From contig CBDCUC010000040.1 of assembly GCA_965222485.1 (NCBI GenBank), positions 1,302,001-1,366,000 of the forward strand: a DNA stretch of 64,000 bases. The letters run 5' to 3'. The number at the start of each line of letters is the position of its first letter. Position 1 is the stretch's first letter. The DNA comes from CBDCUC01 sp965222485. Lineage in GTDB: Bacteria > Pseudomonadota > Alphaproteobacteria > Rhizobiales > Hyphomicrobiaceae. A program made the position numbers and the translations under genes. A model generated the notes under the pieces. That model saw only the letters and a list, made by a program, of their open reading frames with translations, made no database searches and was not told where the DNA came from. This document shows positions 36,976 to 45,535 of the stretch, piece after piece.

Positions 36976-38106
36976 TTGGTGAACTATTCGCCTGCTTCCC
37001 CCGTTCAGGTGATTGGCGTGTACAACGATTTTTCCAATGCACTTGCAATTCTCAAGGTGAATCTAAGTCTGCCCCGGCCGTGGCCGACGGTGTTCGCGTT
37101 GATGCTGATGCCCACTATGTGCGGCCCGGTCTCTAACTGCAGCCGGTCTGTGATAATTGATATCGCCGCGCAGAAATGGTCATGGGCGATTAAGGCCCAA
37201 GCTGAAGAGCTACGACGGGCTTGTTGCTACGCTGATGGGTCAGTGGGCACTTTCAGTGTTGGACTGAAGGGCGAAGCCGAAGGGAATATACCTGCTGGAA
37301 CGCATGGAGTCCGCGCAGTTGCGGGCGGGATCGTTTGCGCAAATTCTTCAGTTCGTCTTGTCGCGTCCGATCCAGTGACAGAGGCGTTAGCAGTGTTTGC
37401 ATCCGAATCCTGGCGGAGTGTAATGCCTGGATTCGAACGGAAGGCCGTGGAGGTTCCCAGCTATAAGCTACAGTTATCTGCGTGGCGGTTTGATCCCGCA
37501 AAATTTTCACTCGATATTGCCCTGCAGCGAAACGATCATGGATCAACCGCGGGTGAGCTCCGCGCACATCATGGGGCGCTGTTGGCGATCAATGGCGGTT
37601 TTTTTAACTTTGATGCGAAGCGGCGATTGATACCTGTTGGAGTCCTGCATTCGGGTGGACGCAGGCTATCCGCTTTGGATCCAAAGGCAGGGTCAGCGGT
37701 GCTTTATGAGAAAGACGGGCAAATCGGCATTACCTGGAGCAAACAATGGGAAGCGGTTGGGGATGGAGTGAAGAGCGCTGTACAAGCGGGACCAATGGTA
37801 GTTGATCCGGGTGCGACGAACGGAATCTATACCAACGACTTCATTCGGCATGACCGTACGAGCGTCTGTCTTGCGAAGAATGGCAGCGTGGTGGTTTTGA
37901 TTGTCAAGGGAGGGTTGAGCCTATTCGAGCTTGGTGAAATTCTTGTGGCAAGCCGCAAGAAGGGTGGTATGGAGTGCGAGCGCGCGATCAATCTCGACGG
38001 CGGACCATCTACTCAGGCTTCATTTGCACCGCCGAGCGCCGAGTCAGTGGAAATCGCTGGTATTTCGCCTATTCAAAATGCTGTGTTGATTAGGCCGCGG
38101 AACTAA
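36976..38106 (+). CDS. Phosphodiester glycosidase (NAGPA-type) domain protein
   Basis: 376-residue open frame. From about residue 165 on it matches the NAGPA domain: HHGALLAINGGFFNFDAKRR, GVLHSGGRRLS, VQAGPMVVDPG, RHDRTSVCLAKNG, GLSLFELGEIL, ERAINLDGGPSTQ. The domain removes N-acetylglucosamine from phosphodiesters in eukaryotes; bacterial forms are presumed to act on envelope glycans. The first about 130 residues are poorly supported. They have no signal peptide and odd composition, and the frame starts with TTG, so the true start may be further in or the 5' part may have decayed. A decayed TPR gene follows 25 bp downstream. Confidence 0.75.
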   Translation: MVNYSPASPVQVIGVYNDFSNALAILKVNLSLPRPWPTVFALMLMPTMCGPVSNCSRSVIIDIAAQKWSWAIKAQAEELRRACCYADGSVGTFSVGLKGEAEGNIPAGTHGVRAVAGGIVCANSSVRLVASDPVTEALAVFASESWRSVMPGFERKAVEVPSYKLQLSAWRFDPAKFSLDIALQRNDHGSTAGELRAHHGALLAINGGFFNFDAKRRLIPVGVLHSGGRRLSALDPKAGSAVLYEKDGQIGITWSKQWEAVGDGVKSAVQAGPMVVDPGATNGIYTNDFIRHDRTSVCLAKNGSVVVLIVKGGLSLFELGEILVASRKKGGMECERAINLDGGPSTQASFAPPSAESVEIAGISPIQNAVLIRPRN

Positions 38107-38130
38107 CATGTTAATGATCGCGACATCTGC

Positions 38131-38316
38131 TATTTTACGCGTGCCTTAGAGTTCAACCCCGAAGCTGCGACCCCTACTTAAATCGCGCCAACGTCTACGC
38201 ACAGACGGGGAAAAAAGATTGAAGCAATTGCGGCCTTCCTCGAAGTCCTCACGATCCATCCATCGCATCAATGGGCAAAGGACAGGCTGGCCCGCCTAGA
38301 GGAGACGTCGCCGTAG
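38131..38316 (+). pseudogene. Decayed TPR-gene remnant, paired-Cys TPR family 3' end
   Basis: Reading across at least two frame changes gives YFTRALEFNPEAAT, then YLNRANVYAQTGKKD, then EAIAAFLEVLTIHPSHQWAK and DRLARLEETSP before a stop. This is the last one and a half TPRs and the C-terminal cap shared by the intact TPR genes here. The 5' part is gone. It lies between the NAGPA gene and the IS, so rearrangement or IS-related loss is likely. Confidence 0.75.
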
Positions 38317-38416
38317 GCGGACAACGATGTAATCAAAGAACGACAAGCCTTGACCTTGCCCCTTCAAAGGTCCTGGTTCTGAGCTAGAGTCTGTCGATCC
38401 CACGAGGAGATAGACG

Positions 38417-38683
38417 ATGCGCAAGAGCAGGTTTTCGGAAGAGCAGATCATTGCGATCCTGAAGGAGCAGGCAGCCGGCATTAAGACCGCCGAGGTCTGC
38501 CGACGTCACGGCATATCCCAGCCGACGTTCTACGCCTGGAAGTCGAAGTTTGGCGGCATGGAAGTCTCGGAGGCCAAGCGGCTGAAGGCGTTGGAAGACG
38601 AGAACCGCAAGCTGAAGAAACTGCTGGCCGAGCAGATGCTCGACAACTCGACGCTCAAAGAGATGCTGACAAAAAACTTCTGA
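38417..38683 (+). CDS. IS3 family transposase OrfA
   Basis: 88 residues. A helix-turn-helix (FSEEQIIAILKEQAAGIKT, VCRRHGISQPTFYAWKSKFG) binds the terminal repeats. A leucine-zipper-like C-terminal helix (RLKALEDENRKLKKLLAEQM) mediates multimerisation. The end of the gene carries A AAA AAC at 38671-38677 in the OrfA frame. A -1 shift there leads without a stop into OrfB, giving the OrfAB transposase. Confidence 0.93.
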   Translation: MRKSRFSEEQIIAILKEQAAGIKTAEVCRRHGISQPTFYAWKSKFGGMEVSEAKRLKALEDENRKLKKLLAEQMLDNSTLKEMLTKNF

Positions 38684-38706
38684 CGCCCGGCGAGAGGAGA
38701 AACGCC

Positions 38707-39528
38707 GTGAGTTGGGCGATCAATGAAAAGAGCTATTCGCAAGCGCGCGCCTGCGGCCTGGTCGGGATGCACGCCAGAACCTTCCGTCGGAAACTGGGAA
38801 GAAGGGATGATGGTGTGCTGCGCACGCGTTTGAAAGCCTTGGCGGCTCTTCGCCGCCGGTTTGGCTACCGGCGCCTGCACATCCTGCTCAAGCGCGAGGG
38901 CTTCAAGGTCAACCACAAGAAGCTCTATCGGATCTACCGCGAAGAGCGCCTGACGGTCAGGAAACGCGGCGGACGCAAGCGGGCGATTGGAGCGCGTGCT
39001 CCACTTGATCTGCCGAAGGTTCGCAACGAGCGCTGGTCATTGGACTTCGTTTCCGATGCTTTGAGTGACGGACGCCGCTTCCGCATTCTGGCTGTGGTCG
39101 ACGACTTCTCGCGTGAGTGCCTGGGGCTCATCGCCGATACGTCGATCTCGGGCGCACGAGTCGCTCGCGAACTCGATGACATCATCGCGCGGCGTGGTAG
39201 GCCGAAAGTGATTGTCAGCGATAATGGCACCGAACTCACTTCGAACGCCATGCTGGCCTGGCAAGAAGAGCGCGGTGTTGGCTGGCACTACATCGCACCG
39301 GGTAAGCCGATGCAGAACGCCTTTATCGAGTCATTCAATGGCCGATTACGCGATGAGTTGCTGAACGAGACGCTGTTCCGATCGCTCTGGCAGGCACGAC
39401 GGCTGATCGCAGAATGGCAAACCGATTACAACGAGGAGCGCCCGCACACGAGCCTCGGAGGGCTCACACCGAACGAGTTTGCAACCCGGTCCAACAAGGA
39501 CCATAACCAGAACAGACTCTGTTTATGA
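38707..39528 (+). CDS. IS3 family transposase OrfB (DDE catalytic part)
   Basis: 273 residues as an independent frame. Through the frameshift the open frame reaches back to 38671. An HTH_21-like segment (RRFGYRRLHILLKREG, VNHKKLYRIYREERL) precedes the rve integrase core. The catalytic triad is visible: Asp in WSLDFVSDAL, Asp in VIVSDNGTELTS and Glu in NAFIESFNGRLRDE. The usual terminal YNEERPHTSLGGLTPNEFA is present. Complete and without internal stops. Confidence 0.94.
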   Translation: MSWAINEKSYSQARACGLVGMHARTFRRKLGRRDDGVLRTRLKALAALRRRFGYRRLHILLKREGFKVNHKKLYRIYREERLTVRKRGGRKRAIGARAPLDLPKVRNERWSLDFVSDALSDGRRFRILAVVDDFSRECLGLIADTSISGARVARELDDIIARRGRPKVIVSDNGTELTSNAMLAWQEERGVGWHYIAPGKPMQNAFIESFNGRLRDELLNETLFRSLWQARRLIAEWQTDYNEERPHTSLGGLTPNEFATRSNKDHNQNRLCL

Positions 39529-39579
39529 TCGAGGACACAAAGGGGGCAGGGTCAGCCTCTAAAGCGCGTTTAAGCTGCG

Positions 39580-39987
39580 TCAGGCCTTCTCTGATTTGAG
39601 GTGGCGTTCCAACCGGTCGCACACAAGCCGGAGATACACTCGAAGCTGATCTTCGCTTGCGGCGCAGTCCAATATATCGCGGACCTCTTGCACCGGATCC
39701 TGAAGCTCAAGGTCAATTTCAGATACCATCGTTGCAACATCGTCGCGCGTCCGACCGGCGATAAGGTCGGCTGCGGCAGCGGACGCCTTCTCCTCTCGAG
39801 CCGGACTGTCGTCAAAAATGACAGAATAAAGCACCAAGCTAATTGGGTGCCCCCAACGGTAGGTCAAGCCTGTGCCAGGTTTGGATGCGTAATGCCGGTG
39901 GCATGCGGGACATGCGAAAAAAACAATTTCGGCATCCCTGGGTTCGAGCCTATCCAAGCGTATTTTGCGGCAGCGTAGACAGTACAT
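39580..39987 (-). CDS. Zinc-ribbon hypothetical protein
   Basis: About 135 residues from the ATG at 39987; the frame extends to 40107. The N-terminus carries two CxxC knuckles (MYCLRCRKIRLDR and FFACPACHRHYA), a classic zinc ribbon. A helical region follows (DPVQEVRDILDCAASEDQLR, RLVCDRLERHLKSEKA). I recall similar uncharacterised proteins in Rhizobiales. It ends 26 bp from the right end of the IS. Role unknown; nucleic-acid or protein binding is possible. Confidence 0.65.
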   Translation of the reverse strand: MYCLRCRKIRLDRLEPRDAEIVFFACPACHRHYASKPGTGLTYRWGHPISLVLYSVIFDDSPAREEKASAAAADLIAGRTRDDVATMVSEIDLELQDPVQEVRDILDCAASEDQLRVYLRLVCDRLERHLKSEKA

Positions 39988-40268
39988 TTTGCCCAAGGAA
40001 GACACGTTGTTCCTCACAACAATTGCCAGCACCCCAGACGGTACCGATGTTTTGCAAGCTGAAATGTAATGATTTAGAGTCCTGTTGGGAACCGGGAACA
40101 TGCCCAATCCGAATTGTCCCGTACGCGTGAAGAAAGTAAAGGACGCCCAGAAAACAGGTTGCTCACATGGGCTGCTGCATATTCAGCCAAGCTGAAAAGC
40201 GCACCCTGCATCGACTTTTGGCGACTGAGCGCTTGATAGAGGAAGGCACACAAACGAAGAGGTAGGTC

Positions 40269-41144
40269 ATGAAACGCCAGCTCGCGATTTCCCTATCAAG
40301 GGTTTTGATTGTTTTCGCCGGAATCTCGGGTCCAGCAATAGCCAATGACACCAAGGACTGCACGAACGTCAAGCAGGATCCGGACAAAGCAATCGCGGCC
40401 TGTACGAGGCTTCTGGAGAGGAAAGAAAAGGGGACTACGAAGGCCCGTTCTATCGCTCTCTATTTGCGTGGGAGCGCTTATTATACGAAGAAGAAATTCA
40501 GCGAGGCGATCAACGATTTGACCACAGCCATAGAGCTGAACCCGAAGATTTCTCAAGGCAAGGAAGTTCTCTCATGGAGTTATTATAACAGAGGCACGTT
40601 GCTAAACGCTGACGGCAACGCAAAACAAGCGATCGGTGATTTCACGCGCGCACTTGATCTTAGCCCGGATTTTTGTGAGGCCTACGTCAATAGGGGGCAA
40701 GCCTATTCTACGGCAGGCAAGAGAGAGCTTGCGATCGCGGATTACACCGAGGCGATCGCCCGTAATAATTTCTCAATCGACAAAAACGGACTTCGCAACG
40801 CCTATTACAATCGGGGAAATTTATTTGGCCAGAAGAAACAGTATCAAAAGGCTGTTTCTGACTTCTCGAACGCCGTCAAGCTGAAGCCAGGGGATGTCTC
40901 CTCTTATAATCTTCGAGGCATGACGTATCAGCGGATGCGCCAATACGAGAAGGCCATTTCTGACTTCACGATGCTCATCAAGCTGAGCCCCGAGAAAGCG
41001 TTCGGCTATCATAACCGGGGCATGACATATCACCTGATGGGAAAACGCGGCAATGCCATCGCGGATCTTAAGAAAGCCGTTGCGATCGATCCATCGAACG
41101 CAATTATGAAGAAGAGCCTGCAGACGGTGCTCGGTTCAGAATAG
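40269..41144 (+). CDS. Exported TPR protein, paired-Cys family
   Basis: 291 residues. GAGGTAGG precedes the ATG. The signal peptide contains LSRVLIVFAGISGPAIA. The opening segment TKDCTNVKQDPDKAIAACTR has its two Cys 13 apart. About six TPRs follow, one separated by a longer loop (NPKISQGKEVLSWSYYNRG), and the protein ends IDPSNAIMKKSLQTVLGSE, a variant of the family cap. A small plus-strand gene starts directly at the next base, so the two are probably cotranscribed. Confidence 0.88.
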   Translation: MKRQLAISLSRVLIVFAGISGPAIANDTKDCTNVKQDPDKAIAACTRLLERKEKGTTKARSIALYLRGSAYYTKKKFSEAINDLTTAIELNPKISQGKEVLSWSYYNRGTLLNADGNAKQAIGDFTRALDLSPDFCEAYVNRGQAYSTAGKRELAIADYTEAIARNNFSIDKNGLRNAYYNRGNLFGQKKQYQKAVSDFSNAVKLKPGDVSSYNLRGMTYQRMRQYEKAISDFTMLIKLSPEKAFGYHNRGMTYHLMGKRGNAIADLKKAVAIDPSNAIMKKSLQTVLGSE

Positions 41145-41477
41145 ATGGGAACACATGCAATTGCCATGAACGTCAGTCCGACAACATTTTCTGATGTTTG
41201 GGCGAAGGGCAAATGCGTTCCCATTCCCAACTGCCCGGGCCGCTACAAATTGGTACTGGCGGAAAACAATCTCTCGCTGGCCGGACTCATCGGAACAGGA
41301 AGTGCCATCTCTGAGCATCACGTACCTGCGGCGCGAGACGCCGTCCTCATCGCAAAGCTCGTCGATGGCGGCATGATTTCCTATCGTCGGCTGGATGGTA
41401 CATATCTGCACACTCTCAACACGGAGAGTGGATTTATTAGAAAACTCACTCAACTGGGGCTTGCGAAGCCCGACTAG
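41145..41477 (+). CDS. Hypothetical protein directly downstream of a TPR gene
   Basis: 110 residues starting immediately after the TPR stop codon (an internal ATG at 41166 is possible; neither has a strong ribosome-binding site). Soluble, with PGRYKLVLAENNLSLAGLIG, RDAVLIAKLVDGGMISYRR and LNTESGFIRKLTQLGLAKP. The even composition supports coding. No family recognised. Confidence 0.5.
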   Translation: MGTHAIAMNVSPTTFSDVWAKGKCVPIPNCPGRYKLVLAENNLSLAGLIGTGSAISEHHVPAARDAVLIAKLVDGGMISYRRLDGTYLHTLNTESGFIRKLTQLGLAKPD

Positions 41478-41518
41478 GCAAAAAACAATACTGCGATGTC
41501 TTTATTCCTACTCGCCAG

Positions 41519-42004
41519 TTACCGGCGCTTCTTGTGCCACCGCTCCCAAAACAACTGACACTCCTTAAGAAATTTCATGGCCTTTTTTGATCCTGTCAGA
41601 TCATAGGTTAGGCTCAGGCCCTTGCCACTACCAACATAAAGCGTTTTTCCCTTTGCGATGGCTGGAGCAAGATATTCATATCGTCCCATGCGATATGCGT
41701 ACAGAACCTCCGTCTCAGCCCGCAATGGCTCCAAGCTGATCCTTGTTCCGCCATCGACCTGGACATAAAGATTGCTTGCTTCATAATCGCCAAGTGACTT
41801 GTGGATGTTGTTTTGGTGATCATGCCAAAAAATCCAGATCTCAAGTTCTCCACTTGAGTTCGTAATATCGACAGTGACTCCATCATACTTCGCGAGTACA
41901 CGGCATCGTCTATTGTCCAACTCCCAGTTGGGGGCCGCTGCCTCTGCCACTGCAGGCACGGTGAGCAGGCTCATGCTCAACAGCACCATTGCCAGTTGGG
42001 TCAA
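41519..42004 (-). CDS. Periplasmic hypothetical protein
   Basis: 161 residues with a signal peptide (MVLLSMSLLTVPAVAEA, cut near AAA). The mature domain is beta-rich (VTVDITNSSGELEIWIFWHD; LYVQVDGGTRISLEPL). It ends with LTYDLTGSKKAMKFLKECQL, an ending seen in several periplasmic proteins of Rhizobiales where the last Cys pairs with an earlier one (here RRCRVLAKY). It shares the minus strand with the TPR genes and lies about 80 bp downstream of the first of them, so it may be the last gene of that operon. Confidence 0.65.
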   Translation of the reverse strand: MTQLAMVLLSMSLLTVPAVAEAAAPNWELDNRRCRVLAKYDGVTVDITNSSGELEIWIFWHDHQNNIHKSLGDYEASNLYVQVDGGTRISLEPLRAETEVLYAYRMGRYEYLAPAIAKGKTLYVGSGKGLSLTYDLTGSKKAMKFLKECQLFWERWHKKRR

Positions 42005-42081
42005 TGTTTCCGCTCCTTCGAAACGCTGCAGGGGAGGTGTCGACGTAGTCGGGTGGTACCATCCCTTTGTGAGAAAGCAGC

Positions 42082-43701
42082 CTAGGGCGTCACGCCCAGG
42101 CGCTTGAGGCCCATTTTAGCAAACCGGTTAGATGGGTCGATCTTGAGGGCCGCTCGGTAATCGGCGATGGCCGCTTCTTTGTCACCGTTCTGTTCGTAGG
42201 CACCGCCCCTTGCGGCGATCGCCTGAGACAATTCCGGTTTGAGTTTGATCGCCTGGGTGAAATCAACGATGGCCTTTTCGTTGTCGCGTTTTTTCGCATA
42301 GATGACGCCCCGGCTGAGGTAGGCATAACTCCTGACCTCGCGGCTCCATTCCTTTTGTGAGATAATCTGCGCGCACGCACGCATCCTGAGGGCATCGTCT
42401 TTGCCTTGCTTACAATCTCTTAAGGCAGCCACTTCCTCTTCGCGCGGTGGGCTTTTGATATATTTTTTGACGAGTTCACGAATATACTTCTTTCCCCGTA
42501 TCTTCCCGCGAAACGCCGGATAGCTGCAACGCATACTACAAATGGCATTATCACTTATTATTAGTTGCCGGCACTCCGATATGATTGCAGCCCGCAAACT
42601 GAGGGGGAGCTCCGGGTCCTCCGTGCAGAAGTATTCCAATTCGCGTTCGGCTTCTGCACAGGACTTCTCACACGCGGCCACCTCACTGGCCGGTATGGAA
42701 CTTTTTTTCGACGAAGCGAGTTCAAAGGACCTATCATGATCGGCTTTAGCCTTTTCCTTGTTACCTAGCGCCTCGTAGGCACGGCCACGAGCAGCGTAAG
42801 CAACCGCATTCGGATTTAGCTCCAAAGCTTTGGTGAGATCCGCAATCGCACGCTTATACTCTCGCTTGTTAAGATAAGCCGTACCCCGGTTCTCGTAGGC
42901 GAGCCCCCTGTCCTTTGAGCTTACTTTCCCTGCACGCGCTATTATCTGCGTACAGCCGCGTATCGTGCGTTTAAGGTCCTTGGTCTGTTTGCAGTCCCCG
43001 GCAGCGTCGGTCCCATCCTTTTTATGCGCCGACGTTCCGCTCAGCCGCTTCAAACCCTCCTGGCTCTCTTTTATATCGGGTTGGATCTTCAGGGCCTTGC
43101 GGAATTGGGCAATTGCCTGTTCCTTGCGACCAAGAGCTTCCAGAATGTGCGCGTGCGTATCCATGTAGTATGCGTTCTTAGGAGCAAGCTTTAGGGCATG
43201 TTCAATATCGGGCAATGCATCGGCGGCGCGGCCCGATTTGAAGAGGGACCAGGCACGACTGTTGTAGGCCCCGTGAAATTTGGGCTCAAGCTTGATTGCT
43301 TCATTGAAATCAGCAATTGCGGCGTCGTATTTCCCCTGGCTTACAAATTCATTGCCACGCAAATAATAGGCAACAGCAATGTCCCATTCGAGTTTTTTCG
43401 GGAGTTTGCGGTACTTCAAGCCCTTTCGATAAGCCTCAACCGCCTTCCTCCCGTCGTCTTTTTCTTTGTATTCGATGGCACGGGCAAAAAATGCAAGTCC
43501 GAGATTGCTACGCGCCGCTGCACGGGCTTCCTCGCTGGCACTTTGCTGGTTCATCAGTCGTGCACATGCCGGGACTGCCACGTCTGGCTTTGAGGTCTCC
43601 GCGCACATTTTCCCATCATCCGCCTTCGCTACGGAGGTCCAGGCATCTTCGCAAACAGCGATACCAGCAGAAAACAATGCAATGATCACAGCGCATTTCA
43701 T
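42082..43701 (-). CDS. Exported TPR protein with three paired-Cys modules
   Basis: 539 residues from ATG 43701 (GGGAGG 6-7 nt upstream; the frame extends to 43770). After a signal peptide (MKCAVIIALFSAGIAVC) there are three separate modules, each a Cys-x12-Cys segment followed by TPRs: MCAETSKPDVAVPAC, DCKQTKDLKRTIRGC and DCKQGKDDALRMRAC. Between modules 2 and 3 lies a non-TPR insert with several Cys (ACEKSCAEAERELEYFC, SDNAICSMRCSYPAF). It ends with the cap IDPSNRFAKMGLKRLGVTP. Internal repetition suggests growth by module duplication or fusion of neighbouring genes. Confidence 0.88.
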   Translation of the reverse strand: MKCAVIIALFSAGIAVCEDAWTSVAKADDGKMCAETSKPDVAVPACARLMNQQSASEEARAAARSNLGLAFFARAIEYKEKDDGRKAVEAYRKGLKYRKLPKKLEWDIAVAYYLRGNEFVSQGKYDAAIADFNEAIKLEPKFHGAYNSRAWSLFKSGRAADALPDIEHALKLAPKNAYYMDTHAHILEALGRKEQAIAQFRKALKIQPDIKESQEGLKRLSGTSAHKKDGTDAAGDCKQTKDLKRTIRGCTQIIARAGKVSSKDRGLAYENRGTAYLNKREYKRAIADLTKALELNPNAVAYAARGRAYEALGNKEKAKADHDRSFELASSKKSSIPASEVAACEKSCAEAERELEYFCTEDPELPLSLRAAIISECRQLIISDNAICSMRCSYPAFRGKIRGKKYIRELVKKYIKSPPREEEVAALRDCKQGKDDALRMRACAQIISQKEWSREVRSYAYLSRGVIYAKKRDNEKAIVDFTQAIKLKPELSQAIAARGGAYEQNGDKEAAIADYRAALKIDPSNRFAKMGLKRLGVTP

Positions 43702-43793
43702 GTCTTTCCTCCCACTGCCGGTCTGAAAACCGCTTGCGATCGGCAAACAAGTCTGGACGCACGACCTCACAAATGTTTGTAATTCTCAACCGG

Positions 43794-45512
43794 TCATGGT
43801 GTCCCTTGCAGTCGTTTCACGCCCTCTTGGCTCGGCTTCTTCTGAGGATTGAACTCCAGTGCCTTGCGATAGGCCGCCAAAGCGTCATCCCTTCGGCCTA
43901 GCTGTTCTAAGATATGTCCATGGGTTTCCAGAAAGTTTGCGTTTTTGGGCTTAAGCTTAAGTGCCAACTCGATGTCAGGCAGTCCCTCGGAAGCCCGTCC
44001 TGCTCTGAGCAAGGAGATCGCGCGAACGGCGTGAGCCCATGCCTTCCTCTGAGACCCTAACGAGATCGCCTTGCTGATGTCGTCAACCGCTCGATCAAAA
44101 TCTCCGTTTCCAAAGTACGCAGCCCCTCTGAACTCGTGGGCCTCCGCCGACTCCGGGTTGATTTTGATCGCCTCAGTTTCATCGGCAATCGCTTGATCGT
44201 TCTGGCCGAGGATAAGTCGCACTTCGCCACGTTCGCGCCGCGCAAAAAAGTGATCGGGTTTCAGCTTGATGACTTCGCTGAAATCCGCGATTGCCAGATC
44301 ATACTTCTGGTTCTCAAGGTGGCGGTATCCCCGTACATAAAGTCCCGAAACTAGATGGGGCAAGAACTGCTTGCGGGCCTCTTCATTTGGCAACAAGGCA
44401 AGACCCTGTTTGAAGTCGGCAACCGCCTTATCGTGTTCACCCTTCTTCTTGAAGACCTCCCCGCGTTGTATCCATGACCGGAAGTCCTTCGGATTTTTCT
44501 TGATTGCCTCTGTGTACGAAGCGATCGCATCGTCTGTCTTGCCTTGCTGAGATTGTTTAACCCCGCTCTTGAATTCCGTATCGACGTCGCTGTTGCTTCC
44601 TCCTTGACCAACCGGATCCTTGCCCGCTTGCTTGCTCGTCGAAAGAAGCACGTCTAGATTGTTTTTCGCGTGTGGATGTTGTGGATCGAGTTCCAACGCC
44701 CTTTGCATATCAGCAACGGCCTTGCTCCGTTCCTGTAAATGCTCATACGTATTTCCTCGATAATAATGTGTGTCCGCAATCAGTTTCAGACGGCCAATGA
44801 CCTGAGGCCTGAGTGCATTGGCGCGCTTCTGATCGCCGTTCTTTTGTGCCGCGGCAAGTTCCTTGACGAGCGGTTCCCCTTCCTTGGACATTAGAGCAAT
44901 GGCACGGTCGAAGTCTGGGATGGCTTTCTGAAGTTTACCCGTATCTTTGAGTGCACGCGCACGCCCCAGATGGGCTCTCCAATTGTTGGACTCTAGTTCT
45001 ATGGATTTGTTGAAATCCGGAAGTGCGTCTTGTGGCCGCTTCTTGTTGTACAAAAAAATATTGCCCCGATTTGTGTAGGCTTTCGAAAGCTTGGGATCGC
45101 GCTCAATTGCGTCACTGAAATCAGCAAGCGCAGCATCAATTTTCCCCTCGTTGAAATATTCATTGCCGCGGAGATAGTAAGTGATGGCTAAGCCGGTAGT
45201 GAGATCTTTAGAGAGCTTTGTGTACTTCTGACCCTCTTGGTAGGCTTTGATCGCCTCTTTCACGTCGCCCTTGTCTCTAAGTTTGATGGCCCGGACAAAA
45301 TAGGCAAGCCCAAGATTCTTTCGGGCCACTCCTCGATTCTTCAAACTGATATTTTTCCGTTTGACCAACCGTGAGCAAGCCCGAATCGCTGCTTCTGGTT
45401 TCTTTAAGTTTTCACACTGGTCCCAATCTCCCGCATATACAGAAGGGATCCGCGCTTCTATCCCCAGCGATAATCCGACCGCGAAAATTGCTACGACAAA
45501 AGCTTGCCTCAT
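43794..45512 (-). CDS. Exported TPR protein, large, paired-Cys family
   Basis: 572 residues from ATG 45512 with AGGAG 7 nt upstream; the apparent TTG start at 45539 overlaps the upstream stop and is rejected. The signal peptide (MRQAFVVAIFAVGLSLGIEA) is followed by WDQCENLKKPEAAIRACSRL and TPRs to about 290, with a charged helical insert (KEGEPLVKELAAAQKNGDQK). A hydrophilic linker follows, then a second set of about seven TPRs. The cap is FNPQKKPSQEGVKRLQGTP. It starts 24 bp after the upstream TPR gene, so the two form an operon. Confidence 0.88.
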   Translation of the reverse strand: MRQAFVVAIFAVGLSLGIEARIPSVYAGDWDQCENLKKPEAAIRACSRLVKRKNISLKNRGVARKNLGLAYFVRAIKLRDKGDVKEAIKAYQEGQKYTKLSKDLTTGLAITYYLRGNEYFNEGKIDAALADFSDAIERDPKLSKAYTNRGNIFLYNKKRPQDALPDFNKSIELESNNWRAHLGRARALKDTGKLQKAIPDFDRAIALMSKEGEPLVKELAAAQKNGDQKRANALRPQVIGRLKLIADTHYYRGNTYEHLQERSKAVADMQRALELDPQHPHAKNNLDVLLSTSKQAGKDPVGQGGSNSDVDTEFKSGVKQSQQGKTDDAIASYTEAIKKNPKDFRSWIQRGEVFKKKGEHDKAVADFKQGLALLPNEEARKQFLPHLVSGLYVRGYRHLENQKYDLAIADFSEVIKLKPDHFFARRERGEVRLILGQNDQAIADETEAIKINPESAEAHEFRGAAYFGNGDFDRAVDDISKAISLGSQRKAWAHAVRAISLLRAGRASEGLPDIELALKLKPKNANFLETHGHILEQLGRRDDALAAYRKALEFNPQKKPSQEGVKRLQGTP

Positions 45513-45535
45513 GTCTGTTCTCCTAGAAAGGAGTT

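Larger units (their letters stand above)
38351..39554 (+). mobile_element. IS3 family insertion sequence, IS407-like group
   Basis: 1204 bp. The left end TGACCTTGCCCC and the complement of the right end (TGACCCTGCCCC) form imperfect terminal inverted repeats, ending TG...CA as in IS3 elements. The 4-bp direct repeat GCCT flanks both sides (38347-38350 and 39555-39558), the size known for the IS407 group. Two overlapping reading frames and an AAAAAAC slippage site are intact, so the copy appears able to move. Confidence 0.88.
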
